Positions 38,046-47,268 of a DNA stretch of 64,000 bases are shown here, piece after piece. The notes under the pieces are model-generated. The model was not told where the DNA came from and ran no database searches. It saw only the letters and a list, made by a program, of their open reading frames with translations. How positions within the stretch are numbered: position 1 is the stretch's first letter; each line of letters begins with the position of its first letter. This stretch comes from Glycomyces terrestris (GTDB lineage Bacteria > Actinomycetota > Actinomycetes > Mycobacteriales > Micromonosporaceae): the NCBI RefSeq assembly GCF_003933745.1, contig NZ_RSEB01000002.1:868001-932000 (forward strand). Reading direction: 5' to 3'. The position numbers were made by a program, and so were the translations under genes.

Positions 38046-39224
38046 GTGTTGCGATGGATGACAGCTGGAGAGTCCCACGGCCCCGAACTCGTGGTCACGA
38101 TCGACGGCCTGCCCGCCGGGATCGAACTGACCACTGAGGCGGTCGCCGCCGAACTGGCGCGCCGCCGCCTCGGCTACGGCCGCGGCGCCCGCATGAAGTT
38201 CGAGGCGGACGTCGTCAACTTCATCGGCGGCCTCCGCCACGGCCGCACCCTCGGCTCGCCCGTCGCCATCCGCGTCGGCAACTCCGAGTGGCCCAAGTGG
38301 GAGACCGTCATGGCTCCCGACCCGGTCGACCCCGCCGCCCTCGAAGGCGTCGCCCGCAACGCCCCCCTCACCCGGCCCCGCCCCGGCCACGCCGACCTCG
38401 CCGGCATGCAGAAGTACGACTACGAGGACGCCCGCCCGATCCTCGAGCGCGCCTCCGCCCGCGAGACCGCCGCCCGCGTCGCCGGCGGCACCGCCGCCAA
38501 GGCCTTCCTCAAGCAGGCCTTCGGCATCGACATCGTCTCCCACGTCAAGGCCCTCGGCCCCGTGCGCGCCAAGGACGGCCTCGTGCCCACCCCCGCCGAC
38601 TTCGCGGCCGTTGACGCCGACCCCCTGCGCTGCATGGACCCCGAGGCCTCCGCCCGCATGGTCGCCGAGGTCGACGCCGCCAAGAAGGACGCCGACACCC
38701 TCGGCGGCGTCGTCGAGGTCCTCGCCTACCACGTCCCGCCCGGGCTCGGCTCCCACGTCCAGTGGGACCGCAAGCTCGACGCCCGCCTCGCCACCGCCCT
38801 CATGTCGATCCAGTCGGTCAAGGCCGTCGAGATCGGCGACGGCCTCATGCAGGCCGCCGTCCGCGGCTCCGCCGCCCACGACGAGATCGTGCCCGGCCCC
38901 GACGGCGTCCAGCGCCTCACCGACCGCGCCGGCGGCCTCGAAGGCGGCATCACCACCGGCCAGCCGCTCCGCGTCTCGGCCATGCTCAAGCCCATCTCGT
39001 CGCTGACGCGCCCCCTGCGCACCATCGACACCGAGACCGGCGAGCCCGCCGAGGCCATCAATCAGCGCTCCGACGTCTGCGCCGTCCCCGCCGGCGGCGT
39101 CGTCGCCGAGCACATGGTCGCCTACGTCCTCGCCGAGGCCGCCCTCGAGAAGTTCGGCGGCGACTCCGTGGCCGAGTCCCGCCGCAACTACGAGCACTAC
39201 CTCGAGCACCTCCGGGTGAAGTAG
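38046..39224 (+). CDS. aroC: Chorismate synthase
   Basis: A 392-residue flavin-dependent lyase that converts 5-enolpyruvylshikimate 3-phosphate to chorismate. Conserved patterns are [11 protein letters not shown] at the N-terminus, [12 protein letters not shown], and [18 protein letters not shown] near the end. The GTG at 38046 gives the standard N-terminus ([11 protein letters not shown]). No ribosome site is visible; a weak CAGACT hexamer seven bases upstream leaves open a leaderless mRNA. It heads the aroC-aroKB-aroQ group. Confidence 0.96.
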   Translation: MLRWMTAGESHGPELVVTIDGLPAGIELTTEAVAAELARRRLGYGRGARMKFEADVVNFIGGLRHGRTLGSPVAIRVGNSEWPKWETVMAPDPVDPAALEGVARNAPLTRPRPGHADLAGMQKYDYEDARPILERASARETAARVAGGTAAKAFLKQAFGIDIVSHVKALGPVRAKDGLVPTPADFAAVDADPLRCMDPEASARMVAEVDAAKKDADTLGGVVEVLAYHVPPGLGSHVQWDRKLDARLATALMSIQSVKAVEIGDGLMQAAVRGSAAHDEIVPGPDGVQRLTDRAGGLEGGITTGQPLRVSAMLKPISSLTRPLRTIDTETGEPAEAINQRSDVCAVPAGGVVAEHMVAYVLAEAALEKFGGDSVAESRRNYEHYLEHLRVK

Positions 39225-39279
39225 GCCCCGCCCGCCGGCGCCGCCCCGCGGCGCCCCACATCGACCGGAGAACACGCTG

Positions 39280-40836
39280 ATGAGCCTGATCGTCATCGTC
39301 GGGCCGCCCGGCTCGGGCAAGACCACCGTCGGCCGCGCGCTGGCCGAGGCGCTCGGCGCGCCCTTCCGCGACGCCGACGCCGACATCGTCGCGGTCGCCG
39401 GCAAGCCGATCGCCGACATCTTCGTCGACGACGGCGAGGAGCACTTCCGGGCGCTCGAACGCGAGGCGGTCCGCCGCGCCGTGGCCGAGCACGACGGCGT
39501 CCTCGCCCTCGGCGGCGGCGCCGTCCTGGCCGAGTCCACCCGCAAGCTCCTGGCCGACACCACCGTCGTCCACCTGCGCGTGGACCTCGCCGAAGCCGTG
39601 CGCCGCAACGAGATCGACAAGGGACGCCCGCTCCTGGCGGTGAACCCGCGCGCCACGCTGCGCCGCCTCCTGGAGGAGCGGCTGCCGCTCTACCGCGAGG
39701 TCGCGACCATCGAGATCGACACCACCGGAAGGGACGTGGCCGACCTGACCGCCGAGATCCAGGCGAAGCTCGCCGTGCGCACCGTCGTCGTGAACGACGC
39801 CGAGGCGCCCTATCCGGTCCTCATCGGCCGCGGCACCGTCGACCGGCTCCCCGAGTTCCTCGGGAAGGCCGCGCGCGTCGCCGTCCTCCACACCGCCAGC
39901 ACCGCCGCGCTCGCCGAGCGGGTCGGCTCGCTCCTGCCCGAGGGCGTCGAGCCCACGCTCATGGAGCTGCCCGACGCCGAGGACGGCAAGACCGTCGCCG
40001 TCGCCGAGCAGTGCTGGGACGCGCTCGGGGCGGAGGGCTTCACCCGCACCGACCTCGTCGTCGGCGTCGGCGGCGGCGCGGTCACCGACCTCGCCGGGTT
40101 CGTCGCCGCCTGCTGGCTCCGCGGCGTCGCCGTCGTCCACGTCCCGACCTCGCTGCTCGGCGCGGTCGACGCGGCCGTGGGCGGCAAGACCGGCGTGAAC
40201 ACCGCGGCCGGGAAGAACCTCGTCGGGGCCTTCCACCCGCCGCGCGCGGTCCTGGTCGACCTCGACACCTTCGCCACGCTGCCCCGCCGCGACCTGGCCG
40301 CGGGCCTCGCCGAGGTCGTCAAGGCCGGCTTCATCGCCGACCCGGCCATCCTCGACCTGGTCGAAGCCGACCCGGAGGCCGCGCTCGACGCCTCCGGGCC
40401 CGTGCTCGCCGAACTCGTCGAGCGCGCCATCGCCGTCAAGGCCGAGGTCGTCGGCTCCGACCTGAAGGAGGGCGGCCTGCGGGCGATCCTCAACTACGGG
40501 CACACCTTCGCGCACGCGGTCGAGAAGCTCGAGCACTACCGCTGGCGCCACGGCGACGCCGTCGCCGTCGGCATGGTCTACGCGGCGCACCTGAACGCGA
40601 TCACCGGCCGCGTCGACCTCGTCGAGCGCACCAAGGCCGTGCTCGCCTCGCTCGGCCTGCCGACGACGTACGAGGCCGGGCGCTGGGACGACCTGCTGAA
40701 GGTCATGAAGATCGACAAGAAGAACGTCGGCGCCACCCAGCGGTTCGTGCTCCTCGACGCGCTCGCGCGGCCCGTCGTCGTGGACGACGTGACCCCCGAG
40801 CAGCAGCTCGCGGCCTATGAGAGGCTCACCGCATGA
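39280..40836 (+). CDS. aroKB: Bifunctional shikimate kinase / 3-dehydroquinate synthase fusion
   Basis: One 518-residue frame carries two shikimate-pathway enzymes. Residues 1 to about 165 are shikimate kinase: P-loop [12 protein letters not shown], shikimate-binding DADADI, lid REGID-like region [10 protein letters not shown] and GGGAVL. Residues about 170-518 are 3-dehydroquinate synthase: NAD-binding [36 protein letters not shown], and metal-site [11 protein letters not shown]. These are separate adjacent genes in most actinobacteria. There is no stop or start-like site between them. The ATG has GGAG upstream, and the stop overlaps aroQ. Confidence 0.95.
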   Translation: MSLIVIVGPPGSGKTTVGRALAEALGAPFRDADADIVAVAGKPIADIFVDDGEEHFRALEREAVRRAVAEHDGVLALGGGAVLAESTRKLLADTTVVHLRVDLAEAVRRNEIDKGRPLLAVNPRATLRRLLEERLPLYREVATIEIDTTGRDVADLTAEIQAKLAVRTVVVNDAEAPYPVLIGRGTVDRLPEFLGKAARVAVLHTASTAALAERVGSLLPEGVEPTLMELPDAEDGKTVAVAEQCWDALGAEGFTRTDLVVGVGGGAVTDLAGFVAACWLRGVAVVHVPTSLLGAVDAAVGGKTGVNTAAGKNLVGAFHPPRAVLVDLDTFATLPRRDLAAGLAEVVKAGFIADPAILDLVEADPEAALDASGPVLAELVERAIAVKAEVVGSDLKEGGLRAILNYGHTFAHAVEKLEHYRWRHGDAVAVGMVYAAHLNAITGRVDLVERTKAVLASLGLPTTYEAGRWDDLLKVMKIDKKNVGATQRFVLLDALARPVVVDDVTPEQQLAAYERLTA

Positions 40837-41264
40837 AGACGCTGGTCCTGAACGGCCCCAACCTGAACCGCCTCGGCAAGCGGGAGCCGGCGATCTACGG
40901 CTCCCAGACCCTGGCCGACCTGGAGGCGCTGTGCGTCGCGACGGGCGAGGAGCTGGGCCTGGAGGTGAGCTTCCGCCAGACCAACCACGAGGGCGAACTC
41001 CTCGAGTGGCTCCACGAGGCCGCCGACCACGAGTACCCGGTGGTCCTCAACGCCGCCGCCTGGACCCACTACTCGGTGGCCGTCGGGGACGCGTGCGCGC
41101 AGCTCACGGCCCCGCTCATCGAGGTCCACCTCTCCAACGTCCACAAGCGCGAGGCGTTCCGGCACCACTCGTTCGTGTCGGCCCACGCCGAGGGCGTCAT
41201 CGCCGGCCTCGGCTTCGACGGCTACACCGCCGCCCTGCGGCGCATCGCCGCGCTGCGCGCCTAG
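40833..41264 (+). CDS. aroQ: Type II 3-dehydroquinate dehydratase
   Basis: A 143-residue dodecameric dehydratase of the shikimate pathway. It has [20 protein letters not shown] at the N-terminus with the catalytic tyrosine, the active-site [31 protein letters not shown] and the histidine in [14 protein letters not shown] overlaps the aroKB stop by four bases, so the two are translationally coupled. Confidence 0.96.
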   Translation: MKTLVLNGPNLNRLGKREPAIYGSQTLADLEALCVATGEELGLEVSFRQTNHEGELLEWLHEAADHEYPVVLNAAAWTHYSVAVGDACAQLTAPLIEVHLSNVHKREAFRHHSFVSAHAEGVIAGLGFDGYTAALRRIAALRA

Positions 41265-41370
41265 CCGCGCCGCTGGTCACAGCCGAAGCGGCCTGCCCTT
41301 CGAGCGGACCGACCGCCCGCTACCATTGACGGTCGCCAGTCAGATCCTCTATCGAAAGAGACGAACGCCC

Positions 41371-41928
41371 GTGGCAACCACGAACGACCTCAAGAACGGC
41401 ATGGTGCTCAACCTGGAGGGCCAGCTCTGGCAGGTGCAGGAGTTCCAGCACGTCAAGCCCGGGAAGGGCCCCGCGTTCGTGCGCACCACCCTCAAGCAGA
41501 TCCCCTCGGGCAAGATCGTCGACAAGACCTTCAACGCCGGAACCAAGGTCGAGACCGCGAACGTCGACCGCCGCACCATGAGCTACCTCTACAAGGAGGG
41601 CGAGGACTTCGTGTTCATGGACATGGAGTCCTACGAGCAGTTCCCGCTCGGGCCCGGCCTGGTCGGCGACGCCGCCAAGTACATGCTCGAGAACTCCGAG
41701 GTCACCATCGCCTGGCACGACGGCAAGGCGCTGTACGTCGAGCTCCCGGCCTCGGTCGAGCTCGTCATCACCTACACCGAGCCGGGCCTCCAGGGCGACC
41801 GCTCCTCCGGCGGCACCAAGCCCGCCACCGTCGAGACCGGCGCCCAGGTCCTGGTGCCGCTGTTCATCGACAACGGCGAGAAGATCAAGGTCGACACCCG
41901 CGACGGCAAGTACCTCTCGCGAGCCTAG
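41371..41928 (+). CDS. efp: Translation elongation factor P
   Basis: A 185-residue three-domain factor that rescues ribosomes stalled at consecutive prolines. Domain I carries K32 at the tip of the VKPGKGPAF loop, the lysine that interacts with the CCA end. The EF-P signature and end ([22 protein letters not shown]) are intact. GTG 41371 is preferred over an ATG 45 bases upstream, because actinobacterial EF-P begins [17 protein letters not shown] hexamer at 41321-41326 may be its -10 box. nusB follows two bases later. Confidence 0.97.
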   Translation: MATTNDLKNGMVLNLEGQLWQVQEFQHVKPGKGPAFVRTTLKQIPSGKIVDKTFNAGTKVETANVDRRTMSYLYKEGEDFVFMDMESYEQFPLGPGLVGDAAKYMLENSEVTIAWHDGKALYVELPASVELVITYTEPGLQGDRSSGGTKPATVETGAQVLVPLFIDNGEKIKVDTRDGKYLSRA

Positions 41929-41930
41929 GC

Positions 41931-42377
41931 GTGGGGACCAACCAGCAGAGCGGACCCGACCGGCTCACCGCCCGCACCAAGTGGCGGATGCGGGCCGTCG
42001 AGATCCTGTACGAGGCCGAGTCCCGCGGCGAGAGCGCCAAGCGCGTCCTCGCCGAGCGGGCCGACCGCGCCTTCACCGACCCCGAGGCCCCGCGACTCCC
42101 GAAGTACGCCGAGGAGCTGGTGCGCGGCGTCGACGAGTACCGGTACGAACTGGACGAGGCCATCGGCCGCGCCGCCGACGGCTGGGCCGTCGAGCGGATG
42201 CCCGCGGTCGACCGGAACGTCCTCCGGGTGGCGCTGTACGAGATCATCTACGTCGAGGACGTCGACACGCCCGTGGCCATCAAGGAGGCCATGCGCGTGG
42301 CGGAGCAGATCGGCTCCTCCGACGACACCTCGTTCGTGAACGCGGTCCTCGACGCGGCGGCGAAGGCCGAGGAGTAG
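41931..42377 (+). CDS. nusB: Transcription antitermination factor NusB
   Basis: A 148-residue all-helical protein that with NusE binds boxA RNA in rRNA transcription. Family patterns seen are TKWRMRAVEILYEAESRG, ERMPAVDRNVLRVALYEIIY, TPVAIKEAMRVAEQ and SFVNAVLDAAAK. The GTG start lies two bases after the efp stop, with no own ribosome site; translation probably continues from efp. A strong terminator follows. Confidence 0.95.
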   Translation: MGTNQQSGPDRLTARTKWRMRAVEILYEAESRGESAKRVLAERADRAFTDPEAPRLPKYAEELVRGVDEYRYELDEAIGRAADGWAVERMPAVDRNVLRVALYEIIYVEDVDTPVAIKEAMRVAEQIGSSDDTSFVNAVLDAAAKAEE

Positions 42378-42396
42378 GGCTTCAGGACGCACGAGC

Positions 42397-42428
42397 ACGG
42401 CCGGGTCCGACTGGACCCGGCCGTTCTT
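42397..42428 (+). terminator. intrinsic terminator downstream of nusB
   Basis: A perfect 12-bp stem (42397-42408 with 42413-42424), loop GACT, followed by TTCTTGT. It is among the most conventional terminators in this window and closes the efp-nusB unit. Confidence 0.88.
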
Positions 42429-42553
42429 GTCGCGCGGGAGCGGAAGCGGAAGCGGCCGAGTCGGGCTCCCGCACCGCCCGGCCCCGTCCCGGCGCGGGAA
42501 CGCAGCAGCGGCCGAGCCCTCCGATCCTGGGCCCGGCCGCTTCCCTTCGGGTA

Positions 42554-43054
42554 TTACTCGCCGTCGGAGGCGAAGAACGCCTGGAGGTCGTGCACGAGCA
42601 CGCCGAAGTCCTCGAGCTTCTCGATCAGGCCGGAGGGCGTGGTCGAGTAGACGACCGCGAGCGTGTACAGGTCGTCCGCGCGGATCGAGAGGATGCGGCC
42701 GTTGTAGTCGCCGCGGCGCTGCTGGATGGAGCGCGCGAGCTTGGCGACGTGCTCCAGCTCGGGGTCGGGGTGGTCGTAGAGCGCCTCCAGGTTGAGGACG
42801 ATCTTCTCGGCCTGCTCGACCGGGAGCGGCACGCCCTCGGGAAGCAGCTCGGAGACGGGGATCCGGTAGAAGTCGGCCAACTCCGCGAGGCGGCTGACCG
42901 TGATGGACCGGTCGCCCCGCTCGTAGGAACCGATGACGACGGCCTTCCACTTGCCGCCGGACTTGTCCTCGACGCCTTGCAGGGACAGGCCCTGCTGCAT
43001 CCGAATGTCGCGCAGCCGGTTGCCGAGCGCCTTGGCGTAGTCAGATGTCGCCAT
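42554..43054 (-). CDS. bldD: Developmental master regulator BldD
   Basis: A 166-residue regulator. The N-terminal XRE-type helix-turn-helix spans about residues 8-70. The C-terminal domain has the c-di-GMP signature RGD-X8-RxxD exactly at R114-G-D116 and R125-x-x-D128, the same numbering as Streptomyces coelicolor BldD. BldD bound to tetrameric c-di-GMP represses sporulation genes during vegetative growth. Presence of the intact signature implies c-di-GMP control here and a differentiating, probably filamentous lifestyle. The ATG start follows GGAGT. Position between nusB and pyrR on the opposite strand is conserved in actinobacteria. Confidence 0.95.
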   Translation of the reverse strand: MATSDYAKALGNRLRDIRMQQGLSLQGVEDKSGGKWKAVVIGSYERGDRSITVSRLAELADFYRIPVSELLPEGVPLPVEQAEKIVLNLEALYDHPDPELEHVAKLARSIQQRRGDYNGRILSIRADDLYTLAVVYSTTPSGLIEKLEDFGVLVHDLQAFFASDGE

Positions 43055-43088
43055 GCTGGGATCAACTCCAATTTTCGGTACGAGAGGA

Positions 43089-43117
43089 ATCCTATTGTTG
43101 ACTACCGTCGGTGACCA
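43089..43117 (-). promoter_or_regulatory. bldD promoter with a candidate BldD autoregulatory site
   Basis: On the minus strand TGGTCA (43112-43117) and TAGGAT (43089-43094), both four-of-six matches, are 17 bp apart. The imperfect palindrome TGGTCACCGACGGTAGTCA spanning the -35 side carries GTCAC and GGTAG half-sites similar to the BldD box; BldD represses its own gene in Streptomyces. Confidence 0.5.
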
Positions 43118-43238
43118 TCGGCCGTTGGGGTGCCCCCAAACAGTGTTCTTCGTCGCGTGAGGCCCGAAAGACTGACCGGCAAATCACAGCATACCCGTCA
43201 AAGAAGCAGCTAACGACGCCATGCTTTTGGGATCCGGG

Positions 43239-43267
43239 TTTACGCTCCGTCACCGGCGGCGTAGCAT
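43239..43267 (+). promoter_or_regulatory. promoter of the pyrimidine operon
   Basis: TTTACG (43239-43244) and TAGCAT (43262-43267), each four-of-six to consensus, are spaced 17 bp. A start near 43274 would give a leader of about 53 bases holding the PyrR-binding motif. Confidence 0.6.
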
Positions 43268-43298
43268 GGCCCGCGACGAAACCGTTCTTTAACAGACC

Positions 43299-43321
43299 GT
43301 CCAGTGAGGCGGAGAAGGAGG
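43299..43321 (+). promoter_or_regulatory. PyrR-binding RNA motif abutting the pyrR ribosome site
   Basis: GTCCAGTGAGGC (43299-43310) matches the conserved core of PyrR-binding RNA loops (UCCNGNGAGGY). The ribosome site AAGGAGG (43315-43321) starts five bases later. No antiterminator/terminator pair is visible, so PyrR bound with UMP or UTP probably blocks ribosome entry, as described for mycobacteria, instead of causing attenuation. Confidence 0.7.
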
Positions 43322-43326
43322 TTCGC

Positions 43327-43923
43327 GTGGTTTCCCCTGCCCTCAGGCAGAACGAGGAAGACCCGTCGGGCGACCAGGGCCGTGCGGAGAAGCAGATCCT
43401 CTCCAGCGAGGACATCGGCCGCATCCTCGACCGCATCGCCCACCAGATCCTGGAGAAGACCAAGGGCGCCCCCGACACCATGCTCCTGGGCATCCCCACC
43501 CGCGGCGTCGCGCTCGCCGGCCGGCTCGCCGACCGCATCCGCCGCTTCGCCGACCTCGACGTCCCCGCCGGGACCCTCGACATCACCCTCTACCGCGACG
43601 ACCTGCGCCGCCACGCGCTCCGGGCCCTCGGCCCGACCGAGCTGCCGCCCGGCGGCGTCGACGACCAGCGGGTCATCCTCGTCGACGACGTCCTCTACTC
43701 CGGACGGACCGTCCGCGCCGCGCTCAACGCCGTCCACGACCTGGGCCGGCCCGCCAGCGTCCAGCTCGCCATCCTGGTCGACCGCGGCCACCGCGAGCTG
43801 CCCATCCGCGCCGACTACGTCGGCAAGAACATCCCCACCGCGCGCGACGAGAGCGTGTCGGTGCGGCTGACCGAGTACGACGGCGTCGACGCCGTGATCC
43901 TCACCGGAGGCCGGGAGCGATGA
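43327..43923 (+). CDS. pyrR: Pyrimidine operon regulator PyrR (uracil phosphoribosyltransferase)
   Basis: A 198-residue PRTase-fold RNA-binding regulator. The PRPP motif is [27 protein letters not shown] and [12 protein letters not shown] are typical of PyrR. It senses UMP/UTP and represses the downstream pyr genes; homologues keep weak uracil phosphoribosyltransferase activity. The GTG 43327 is chosen because AAGGAGG lies six bases upstream; earlier in-frame codons would run through the promoter. ATGA overlap with pyrB. Confidence 0.95.
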   Translation: MVSPALRQNEEDPSGDQGRAEKQILSSEDIGRILDRIAHQILEKTKGAPDTMLLGIPTRGVALAGRLADRIRRFADLDVPAGTLDITLYRDDLRRHALRALGPTELPPGGVDDQRVILVDDVLYSGRTVRAALNAVHDLGRPASVQLAILVDRGHRELPIRADYVGKNIPTARDESVSVRLTEYDGVDAVILTGGRER

Positions 43924-44840
43924 AGCACCTGCTCACCACCAAGGAGCTCACCCGCGACGAGGCCGAGCTCATCCTCGACGTCACCGAGCAGATGGCCGAG
44001 GCCGTCACCGGCCGCGAGGTCCCCAAGCTCCCCGCGTTGCGCGGGCGCACCGTCGTCAACCTCTTCTTCGAGGACTCGACCCGCACCCGCACCTCCTTCG
44101 AGACCGCCGCGAAGCGCCTGAGCGCCGACGTCGTCAACTTCGCCGCCAAGACCTCCAGCGTCAACAAGGGCGAGAGCCTGCGCGACACCGCCCTCACCCT
44201 CCAGGCCATGGGCGCCGACGCGGTCGTCATCCGCCACCCCGCCGCGGGCGCCCCGCAGCGGCTCACCGAGTGGATCGACGGCGCGGTCCTCAACGCCGGG
44301 GACGGCACCCACGCCCACCCGACGCAGGCCCTCCTCGACGCCTACACCATGAAGCGGCGCCTCGGCTCCGTCGAGGGCCGCACCGTCGCGATCGTGGGGG
44401 ACATCCTCCACTCGCGCGTCGCCCGCTCGAACGTCTGGCTGCTCACCAAGCTCGGCGCGAACGTGCGCCTGGTCGGCCCGCCCACCCTGCTGCCCAAGGA
44501 CATCGGCGAATGGCCCGTCGAGATCGGCTACGACCTCGACGCCAGCCTCAAGGGCGCCGACGCCGTCATGATGCTCCGCGTCCAGCGCGAGCGCATGCAC
44601 GCCGCGTTCTTCCCGACCGCCAACGAGTACGCCCGCCTCTACGGCCTCGACGAGCGCCGCCTGAAGCTCCTGCCCGACCACGCGATCGTCATGCACCCCG
44701 GCCCGATGAACCGCGGCATGGAGATCGCCGCGACCGTCGCCGACTCGCCCCGCGCCACCATCACCGAGCAGGTGACCAACGGCGTCTGGGTCCGCATGGC
44801 CGTCCTCTACCTGCTGCTGACGAACGGAGAAGCCCGGTGA
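43920..44840 (+). CDS. pyrB: Aspartate carbamoyltransferase catalytic chain
   Basis: A 306-residue transcarbamoylase making N-carbamoyl-aspartate from carbamoyl phosphate and aspartate. The carbamoyl-phosphate loop [11 protein letters not shown] lies near residue 55, with downstream [16 protein letters not shown] and the final MHPGPMNRG. No pyrI regulatory chain accompanies it, as usual in actinobacteria. Coupled by four-base overlaps to pyrR before and pyrC after. Confidence 0.97.
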   Translation: MKHLLTTKELTRDEAELILDVTEQMAEAVTGREVPKLPALRGRTVVNLFFEDSTRTRTSFETAAKRLSADVVNFAAKTSSVNKGESLRDTALTLQAMGADAVVIRHPAAGAPQRLTEWIDGAVLNAGDGTHAHPTQALLDAYTMKRRLGSVEGRTVAIVGDILHSRVARSNVWLLTKLGANVRLVGPPTLLPKDIGEWPVEIGYDLDASLKGADAVMMLRVQRERMHAAFFPTANEYARLYGLDERRLKLLPDHAIVMHPGPMNRGMEIAATVADSPRATITEQVTNGVWVRMAVLYLLLTNGEAR

Positions 44841-46135
44841 CCGACCTCCTCATCAAGGGAGCCGACCTGATCGGCAAGGGCCGCAAGGACCTCCTGGTGC
44901 GCGACGGCCGCGTCGCCGAGATCGGCTCGATCACCGCCAAGGGCGCCGAGACCGTCGACGCCGACGGCCTCGTGCTCCTGCCCGGCCTGGTCGACCTCCA
45001 CACCCACCTGCGCGAACCCGGCCGCGAGGACGCCGAGACCGTCCACTCCGGCACCCGCGCCGCCGCCAAGGGCGGCTACACCGCCGTGTGCGCCATGGCG
45101 AACTCCCACCCCGTGGCCGACACCGCCGGCGTCGTCGAGCAGGTCGCCGCCCTCGGCAAGGCCGCCGGGTACGCCGACGTGCAGCCCATCGGCGCCGTCT
45201 CCGTCGGCCTCGAAGGCAGGCAGCTCGCCGAGATCGGCGCCATGGCCCAGTCCGCCGCGAACGTGCGCATGTTCTCCGACGACGGCCACTGCGTCTGGGA
45301 CCCGATCCTCATGCGCCGCGCCCTGGAGTACGTGAAGACCTTCGGCGGGCTCATCGCCCAGCACGCCGAGGAGCCCCGCCTGACCGAGGGCGCCCAGATG
45401 AACGAGGGCGCCGTCTCCGCCGAGCTCGGCCTGCCCGGCTGGCCCTCGGTCGCCGAGGAGGCCATCATCGCCCGCGACGTGCTCCTCGCCGAGTACACCG
45501 GCGCGCGCGTCCACTTCTGCCACGTCTCGACCGCCCGCAGCGTCGACATCATCCGCGAGGCCAAGGCCCGCGGCGCGAACGTCACCGCCGAGGTCTGCCC
45601 GCACCACCTCCTCCTCACCGACGAGGCCGCGCGCACCTACGACCCCGTGTACAAGGTGAACCCGCCGCTGCGGCGCGAAGCCGACGTCGCGGTCCTGCGC
45701 GGCGCGCTCGCCGAGGGCGTCATCGACGCCGTCGCCACCGACCACGCCCCGCACGCCCCCCAGGACAAGGACTGCGAGTGGGCCGCCGCCCGGCCGGGCA
45801 TGCTCGGCCTGGAGACCGCCCTGTCGATCACCGTCCTCGCCCTCGGCGGACCGTCCGCGGTGGACTGGGACGTGGTGGCCGAGCGGACCTCGCGCACCCC
45901 CGCGCGCATCGCCGGCCTCGAAGCCCACGGCCGCGACCCGCAGCCGGGCACCGAGGCCAACTTCACCCTCGTCGACCCCGCCGCGACCTGGACCGTGGTC
46001 CCCGCCGACCTCGCGTCCCTGTCGCGGAACACCCCGTACGCCGGGATGGAACTCCCGGTCACCGTCCAGGCGACGTTCCTGCGGGGACGCGCCACCGTGC
46101 TGAACGGCAAAATTGCAGAGGAGACGACCGAATGA
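44837..46135 (+). CDS. pyrC: Dihydroorotase
   Basis: A 432-residue type I amidohydrolase-fold enzyme that cyclises carbamoyl-aspartate. The first metal motif is [12 protein letters not shown]; later metal-site regions are [23 protein letters not shown] and [13 protein letters not shown]. The GTG start overlaps pyrB as GTGA; the stop overlaps the carA ATG. Length and motif order fit the active, not the pseudo-DHOase, class. Confidence 0.96.
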   Translation: MTDLLIKGADLIGKGRKDLLVRDGRVAEIGSITAKGAETVDADGLVLLPGLVDLHTHLREPGREDAETVHSGTRAAAKGGYTAVCAMANSHPVADTAGVVEQVAALGKAAGYADVQPIGAVSVGLEGRQLAEIGAMAQSAANVRMFSDDGHCVWDPILMRRALEYVKTFGGLIAQHAEEPRLTEGAQMNEGAVSAELGLPGWPSVAEEAIIARDVLLAEYTGARVHFCHVSTARSVDIIREAKARGANVTAEVCPHHLLLTDEAARTYDPVYKVNPPLRREADVAVLRGALAEGVIDAVATDHAPHAPQDKDCEWAAARPGMLGLETALSITVLALGGPSAVDWDVVAERTSRTPARIAGLEAHGRDPQPGTEANFTLVDPAATWTVVPADLASLSRNTPYAGMELPVTVQATFLRGRATVLNGKIAEETTE

Positions 46136-47268
46136 GCAGCAGAGCACCAGCGATCCTCGTCCTCGAGGACGGCCGCGTCTTCCGCGGCGAGGCCTTCGGC
46201 TCGGTCGGCGAGACCTTCGGCGAGGCCGTCTTCAACACCGGCATGACCGGCTACCAGGAGACCCTCACCGACCCGTCCTACTACGGGCAGGTCGTCGCCC
46301 AGACCGCCCCGCAGATCGGCAACACCGGCTGGAACGACGAGGACGACGAGTCCCGCCGCATCTGGGTCGCCGGGTACGTCGTGCGCGACGCCTCCCGCAT
46401 CGCCTCCAACTGGCGCGCCAAGCGCGGCCTCGAGGACGAGCTCGCCTCCCAGGGCGTCGTCGGCATCTGCGAGGTCGACACCCGCGCCCTCACCCGCCAC
46501 CTGCGCGAGGCCGGCGCGATGCGCGTCGGCATCTCCTCCCGCTCCACCGACGCCGAGGAGCTCCTCGCGAAGGTCCGCAACACGCCGCAGATGGCCGGCG
46601 CCAACCACGTCGGCGCCGTCACCGCCTCCGAGCCGTACACCTACCAGGCGAAGGGCGCCGCGAAGTACACCGTCGCCGCCCTCGACCTCGGCATCAAGCG
46701 GAACACCCCGCGCCGCCTCGCGGAGCGCGGCATCACCACCACCGTGTACCCCGCCTACGCCACTGCCGACCAGCTCCTCGAGCACGGCCCCGACGCGGTC
46801 TTCCTCTCCAACGGCCCCGGCGACCCGGCCACCGCCGACCACCAGGTCGAGCTCACCCGCGAGCTGCTGCGCCGCGGCGTGCCCGTGTTCGGCATCTGCT
46901 TCGGCAACCAGATCCTCGGCCGCGCCCTCGGCCTGGAGACCTACAAGCTGAAGTTCGGCCACCGCGGCATCAATCAGCCCGTGCTCGACCGGCACACCAA
47001 CAAGATCGAGATCACCGCCCACAACCACGGGTTCGCCCTGAAGGCCCCCGAGTCCGGGGAGTTCTTCGAGACCGAGTTCGGGCGCGTCCAGGTCAGCCAC
47101 GTCTGCCTGAACGACGACGTCGTCGAGGGGCTCACCTGCCTCGACGCCCCCGCCTACTCCGTCCAGTACCACCCCGAGGCCGCCGGCGGGCCGCACGACG
47201 CCGACTACCTGTTCGACCGCCTCGTCGAACTCATCGAGAAGACCAAGGGGGCCAAGGCAGATGCCTAA
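46132..47268 (+). CDS. carA: Carbamoyl-phosphate synthase small (glutaminase) subunit
   Basis: A 378-residue glutamine amidotransferase subunit that supplies ammonia to CarB. The nucleophile is C256 in [11 protein letters not shown], and the catalytic histidine/glutamate are in [12 protein letters not shown]. The usual GHQ of the nucleophile elbow is GNQ here, a change known in actinobacterial CarA. ATG overlaps pyrC; the stop overlaps carB by eight bases. Confidence 0.97.
   Translation: MSSRAPAILVLEDGRVFRGEAFGSVGETFGEAVFNTGMTGYQETLTDPSYYGQVVAQTAPQIGNTGWNDEDDESRRIWVAGYVVRDASRIASNWRAKRGLEDELASQGVVGICEVDTRALTRHLREAGAMRVGISSRSTDAEELLAKVRNTPQMAGANHVGAVTASEPYTYQAKGAAKYTVAALDLGIKRNTPRRLAERGITTTVYPAYATADQLLEHGPDAVFLSNGPGDPATADHQVELTRELLRRGVPVFGICFGNQILGRALGLETYKLKFGHRGINQPVLDRHTNKIEITAHNHGFALKAPESGEFFETEFGRVQVSHVCLNDDVVEGLTCLDAPAYSVQYHPEAAGGPHDADYLFDRLVELIEKTKGAKADA

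Noticed and set aside
43111-43326. A 72-residue N-terminal extension of PyrR
   Set aside because: The in-frame upstream sequence runs through the predicted promoter and PyrR-binding motif; the GTG at 43327 has an ideal ribosome site and matches the family N-terminus.
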